From Ceratobasidium sp. AG-K (Eukaryota; Basidiomycota; Agaricomycetes; Cantharellales; Ceratobasidiaceae), in contig JAWNGF010000006.1 in assembly GCA_037039685.1 (NCBI GenBank), forward strand, positions 682,001 to 746,000: a DNA stretch of 64,000 nt. Direction: 5' to 3'. Positions 60,138-64,000 of the stretch are shown one piece after another. Numbering within the stretch: position 1 is the first letter of the stretch; the number at the start of each line of letters is the position of its first letter. Both the position numbers and the translations under genes were made by a program. The notes beneath the pieces were generated by a model that saw only the letters and a list, made by a program, of their open reading frames with translations, did not search any database and was not told where the DNA came from.

Positions 60138-61412
60138 TTACATTTTCGTCGAACGTTTTGAGGGTTTGCAACTTGGGACCCAGTCGGATTGAGCCTCACG
60201 TTTCTTCCCCTTTCCTTTACACTTTTTGGCATGGCGGTCCGCGTTTGCCTTGGTTGACCAGGCTTGACCACAACCTTTTCGACACTCGTAAGCTTGGCAA
60301 GGACATGTTAGTAATGGAAACGATGGTCTGACGGATTTCTACTCACGCTGGATCCGGAACCGGAAATACAAATGAGTCTATCTTGGCGCATTTAGTTAGA
60401 CTTTCACGGAGAGGTGAATAAAACCTACCGCTAGTGCCAACCAACGACTCTGCTTTCCCTCACAAAACAGGCACAAGATCTCGTGATTACCTTCACGCTT
60501 GGTCTTGACCTTCTCACAATATGCATCAACTTCTTCCTTGGTCGCACGCTCGCCCCATTGAAAGGATTCTTCTGCATGTTGTGGGTGACGCTCCGTCTTA
60601 ACTGGTAGATTCCAAGTGCTACATCAGCGTTGGACCTAACTTAAATTTGATAAGTGAACCTACTAAGTTCTTCCACGCATTGCTCCATAAGATCGGCGCT
60701 TGCCTCGTGCGTCAACTCGTTTGCAGGTTGTGTGGTACTAGTGCGTGAAGCTCGCTCGTCCAGGGCTTTGTGCAAGCTGTGAAAGGAAACTAAATTCCAC
60801 ATGGAGGTCTCCGCCTCATATCTACTAATTCCTAGAACGCCATACGGCGCCACTTGAATGTAGTGATCACCTTCAATAAGAAAATGCAGAGGAACTGGCC
60901 AAGAGATATCGAGCGGGGTGCAGTTACCCCCGTCTCCGCTACCACTGCTGTTGCACCTGTAGATGGTATTGATCATTTGGTTGAAACAGTAAATCTGATT
61001 AGAACGTGAAAGAAACCAGACTATCCAAGTCGGGAATAGTCAGCCTTATTGCGCAGAACCTGTGAAGTAGTGCCGGAGCGGTAAATTACCTTTCTGTGCA
61101 GTCAGTAAGCACTGAAGCGAAGCCTCATCTAGTGACGAGCTTGACGCATTTAAATGGTTCCATGCTAACTGCTATATGATGAGAACATCAATCAGGAATA
61201 ATACGTTACACTCGAGAGCTCAATCACGAACTGCGGTTGTACCCATTACTTGATTGCCAATGAGGAGGTCATAAGGCGTTGGCTGCAGCGATAAGCAAAC
61301 TCTATGGGTCAGCTTCTTCGGGCCCACGCTCTCACCACTAAGAGATTATACGTTGGAGCCGGGATGTGATGGATCTCCAACAATTCAGCAAAATACTCAC
61401 TTCTTCCTCCAT
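60138..61412 (-). CDS. Hypothetical protein with C-terminal C2HC-like finger
   Basis: Start probably at ATG 61412 (MEEE, then a GTGAGT donor). Following exons read PTPYDLLIGNQ, QLAWNHLNASSSSLDEASLQ, PLDISWPVPLHFLIEGDHYI then QVAPYGVLGISRYEAE, ATKEEVDAYCEKVKTKREGN, CLFCEGKQSRWLALA. The last exon is AYECRKGCGQAWSTKANADR, then HAKKCKGKGKKR. The spacing C-x3-C-x12-H-x3-C suggests a single zinc finger next to a basic tail, so nucleic-acid binding is possible. I do not recognise the family. Seven or so exons are inferred and some boundaries are tentative. Confidence 0.55.
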
Positions 61413-61754
61413 TTCTTGATTAGGGTCTGAAATGCTGAATGGAGTGGTGCGTGGTACGCAAATTCTGTCAGCACTAGCCTTGCAAGCGGAAATCCCGAAA
61501 TTTGAAAAGAAATCCCGACTGATACTTAGAGGGGGTAGCTCAAGGTCCGAACTGCAGTATACAGGAAACGTGTACATGGGGATCGTTTATATGGTGTTCA
61601 AATTATGGGTAACAGTGGTGGTCCCCTTTGGTCATTGTGTGGATTGATTGGCCCAAGATGGACTAGCACATTTATCATTTCCCTGGAGCCTAACCAGGAA
61701 AGGAAGCATCTCAGGGTCAGGCGGAGAAATCCCCAAGACCATTGTTTATCATAA
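61413..61754. other. Intergenic
   Basis: Upstream region of the minus-strand gene. Nothing recognisable before the Tnp2 fragment. Confidence 0.4.
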
Positions 61755-62335
61755 CATTCAGGAGTATTTTGATCTAACCAATGCTTATGTTGTGCATGCA
61801 GGTTTCACACAAATACCATGCTTGGTGGGGCATCTCATTCAACAGGCACCTTAGCTGTAGCATTAGCCAGTCTTCCTCTGCATCTATGGTAAGTAGTATT
61901 GTCATGGTTATTTTTTTATCACATGTCAATATAAACCTGATATTCCCTGCCCAAAGATGGTTACCAGAGAATGTTATGCTGGTTGGGACCATCCCAGGGC
62001 CCAAGGAACTCAATGTTGACTCAATTCATAACTTCCTCAATATTGTTGTTTCCAAGTTAGAGTTGTTGTGGAAGGATGGAATAGCCATTTGCACAAGCAC
62101 AGGTGAGTTACCAAACCTATCTATTATCCTATGAGAGGGTTATGTGTAATAGGCAATGTTGAACTCTGGCATGCTGCACTTGTTGTGTGTATATGCAACA
62201 GTCCAGCAGCACACAAGTTACACAGAACCCAAGGCATGTCTGGGACCAATCTGTGCACCAAATGTTGGTGTCCCAAAGAAGACATTGCTGATATTACAAA
62301 AGGTGCATTGGCTGCATATCCATCTTAACACTCTT
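61755..62335 (+). mobile_element. Tnp2-type (CACTA/KDZ-related) transposase fragment
   Basis: Short exons read GGASHSTGTLAVALASLPLH, then LPENVMLVGTIPGPKELNVD followed by IHNFLNIVVSKLELLW. After an intron comes a degraded AAHKLHRTQGMSGTNLCTKC segment. The ENVMLVGIIPGPKEP-like string and the terminal Cys pair are marks of the Tnp2 transposase family in basidiomycetes. Only a central piece is present, with no N- or C-terminal domains, so it is a dead fragment. Confidence 0.65.
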
Positions 62336-62418
62336 TGAATATCAGGCTTCTATTTGTCGCAACCTGCTAATGCCTATGGTTGACAACCGCTAATGGCCTT
62401 TGAGATGTGGGAACAATA

Positions 62419-62852
62419 TGTGATAAGTCTTCTAAGACTCTATCACTAAGGTGGACAAACGCTAGTCTTGTCAGTGCAAGTCACTAGCTCCTAAGTCCAA
62501 GTGGCTGCGCTGAAGGCTAAGTAGCCAAGTGCCTCTGATCACACTGCAGGGAGAGTTGACAAGGCAAAGCAAGCTGGGGATGACCATGCTTGCAAGCCAG
62601 TATATATACTCAGAAAACAAGTGAGTCATAGTAAATACATGAGTCACAGGTCTGAGTCAAAGTCCAAGTCATAAAGGGGGCTGCGCAGGCCAGCCAATAG
62701 AAAACAGCATGAGTCATATGACTCATGGTGACACATCATCCATACACCTTACTAAACAAGGGAGAGGGCTCAACAAAGGGAAAGGGCACTTAAGGCGCTA
62801 GTACAAGCCACAAGACTGCAAACAGAGAGAGAGGGAGGGATAGGTCACGACA
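62419..62852 (-). mobile_element. LTR of a retroelement (3' LTR, minus orientation)
   Basis: Read on the minus strand, a 434-bp block begins TGTCGTGACC and ends TTATCACA (TG...CA). Immediately upstream on that strand is a purine-rich tract (TGTGGGGGGGCAA), as expected for the polypurine tract before a 3' LTR. The minus-strand open frame at 62980 ends 127 bp before it. The partner LTR would be beyond the right edge, so the boundaries rest on TG/CA and the tract only. Confidence 0.55.
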
Positions 62853-64000
62853 TTGCCCCCCCACAAAGGCAAGTGTAGTGGAGCGCACTCGCCTATTTGC
62901 GGGCGACCCATTCCTTCAGCTCCAACCACCCAACCCTTTCTGCCAGGGCATGCATGTCTGCTTTGAGGACCTCATTCATTCAGTCCCATATCTCCTGGTA
63001 GAGGTGGTCAAGCTCCTCTTGGTGTTGTTCTTGAAGGTGCTCAAGTTCTGCTGCCTCCTTTTGGGACCACTGTTCTTGCCTGTGGTCGAGCCATTTGTTG
63101 AGCTGCTTGACGCTCCAGGAGCCACATTGGACAAGGCGGTAGGCCTCAAGAACATTGGTGTCACAAGGCATTCGGTTACCCAGTGGGTGTGGTTCCATGT
63201 TGGCAATGGCGTTGCCAACATCGGCAATGAGAGCCTCGACATTTGCTTGGGCCTTGTCCCAGGTGGCCTCCCATTCTTGTTCGACTTGTTCGGCCTCCTT
63301 GTTGGTGATGTGGGGAGGGGCAGGGAGGTTGTTCCCGCTGTCAGAGCTTGGGGGTGCTGGGGGGCCTTTGACAAACTTCTTCCTTGACATCTCCATTGGC
63401 TGTCCCGCCAGGTTGATGTGGCCACTTCCGTCAGCGCCTTTTGACCAGTCAATGGTGTTGAAGGAGGGATTGTCTCTTGGGTAAGTGTTTGTGGGGACTG
63501 GTAGATGTTCAAACTCACAGTCTGTTGGCCATCCTGACTCAAAGTCAGTAGCGCATGGGTGCCACCAAAAACCATCCTCATCACAGTGTCTGTTGTTGCC
63601 AAGGGCAAGGCAAGGGTCGTTTTCTCTCTTGAACCACTTGTCTCCTTCCCATTTGAAACCGGTGTTGCAGTTCCAGGCATCCGCCCTCTTGAGGATGACA
63701 TTGTGGACGGTGAGTCCAATACATCCACGGCAGTGGTAGTATTTGTTGCGGCCAATGTCGGTGGGATTGGAAGGCCGGGATTTGGGGTGGCTGACCCAGA
63801 GGAGGGACCCAAGGCAAGGGGTGATGAGGGACCTGCACTGTTCGTCCCATTTGATTGTTCCCTGCTCCCGTAGGGGAAAGTACCCCCGCTGGACGCCAGG
63901 CTCAAGGGCCTCAGCGAGAGCCTTGGCCTTGTTGAGGGACCAGGGAGCAGTGTCCCGGTTGTTGATGGCGAGCTTGCCTGGTCCTGCGAGCTTGAGGGCC
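62853..64000 (-). CDS. Retroelement-associated ORF, 5' truncated by window edge
   Basis: A minus-strand frame is open from the window edge to the stop at 62980, about 340 codons. It has a cysteine-rich part (YYHCRGCIG, WNCNTGFKW, NRHCDEDGFWWHPC, WPTDCEFEH), then a Pro/Ser linker, and a C-terminal coiled coil (AAELEHLQEQHQEELDHLYQ). The family was not recognised. Its place directly upstream of a polypurine tract and LTR suggests it is the last ORF of an LTR element. A 309-codon frame overlapping it (62976-63905) is compositionally biased and looks like a shadow. Confidence 0.5.

Noticed and set aside
62976..63905. 309-codon minus frame
   Set aside because: Ser/Thr/Pro-biased shadow of the overlapping frame that runs open to the window edge and has domain-like composition.
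1..64000. CRISPR array, bacterial operon or ribosomal RNA
   Set aside because: No regularly spaced direct repeats, no Shine-Dalgarno-linked gene strings and no rRNA-like sequence; the genes are spliced and eukaryotic.

Overview
This window is nuclear DNA from a filamentous basidiomycete. Genes are split by many 45-75 nt introns, tandem cytochrome P450s and type-B carboxylesterases are present, there is a NACHT-WD40 (NLR-like) protein, and transposon remains include Tc1, MULE, Tnp2 and LTR types. The overall flavour (NACHT-WD40, tandem P450s, viroplasmin-like proteins) suggests Agaricomycetes, possibly a Rhizoctonia/Ceratobasidium-type fungus. The genus is my inference and was not tested.

Layout. 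0-1.3 kb: Tc1-like transposase (DD34E). 1.4-1.7 kb: CTCG-rich MITE. 2.0-3.5 kb (-): unknown four-exon gene. 5.8-6.4 kb (+): small secreted cysteine-containing protein. 8.8-11.4 and 13.0-15.6 kb (+): two tandem P450s. 16.3-23.3 kb (-): a dispersed family of three paralogues. The best copy has an N-terminal RNase H1-N/viroplasmin-like domain, and all three share a CxxCxGTGW knuckle; the third copy is decayed. 24.8-28.4 kb (+): conserved gene of unknown function with several apparent frameshifts. 28.8-33.7 kb (-): NACHT protein with 14 WD40 repeats and one frameshift. 34.9-38.1 kb (+): seven-finger CCCH protein. 38.9-41.0 kb (+): intact secreted carboxylesterase. 42.0-45.6 kb: MULE transposon with long terminal inverted repeats and a perfect 9-bp target duplication, sitting between that esterase and a broken second esterase (46.0-48.0 kb). 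49.3-51.0 kb (+): F-box-like protein. 51.2-51.9 kb (-): prefoldin subunit 5. 52.1-56.1 kb (+): valyl-tRNA synthetase, divergent from prefoldin. 56.1-59.1 kb: nested inverted repeats holding a solo LTR and a 1.4-kb near-perfect palindrome. 60.1-61.4 kb (-): unknown gene ending in a C2HC-like finger. 61.7-62.3 kb: Tnp2 fragment. 62.4-64.0 kb: 3' end of a minus-strand LTR retroelement running off the window.

Housekeeping genes (prefoldin 5, ValRS and probably the CCCH protein) form islands among fast-evolving accessory genes and transposons. The most interesting material is: the viroplasmin-like/CxxCxGTGW family, with two members carrying upstream a fragment that resembles the 5' end of the CCCH gene; a 2-nt micro-exon shared by both P450s; a solo LTR whose empty site survives in the opposite arm of the same inverted repeat; and a long hairpin-forming palindrome. 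Several accessory genes carry stop codons or single-base frameshifts, so either decay or assembly errors must be weighed for each.

All calls come from reading the sequence by eye. Exon boundaries were inferred from splice motifs and frame continuity. Domain names rest on motif recognition, not on searches.
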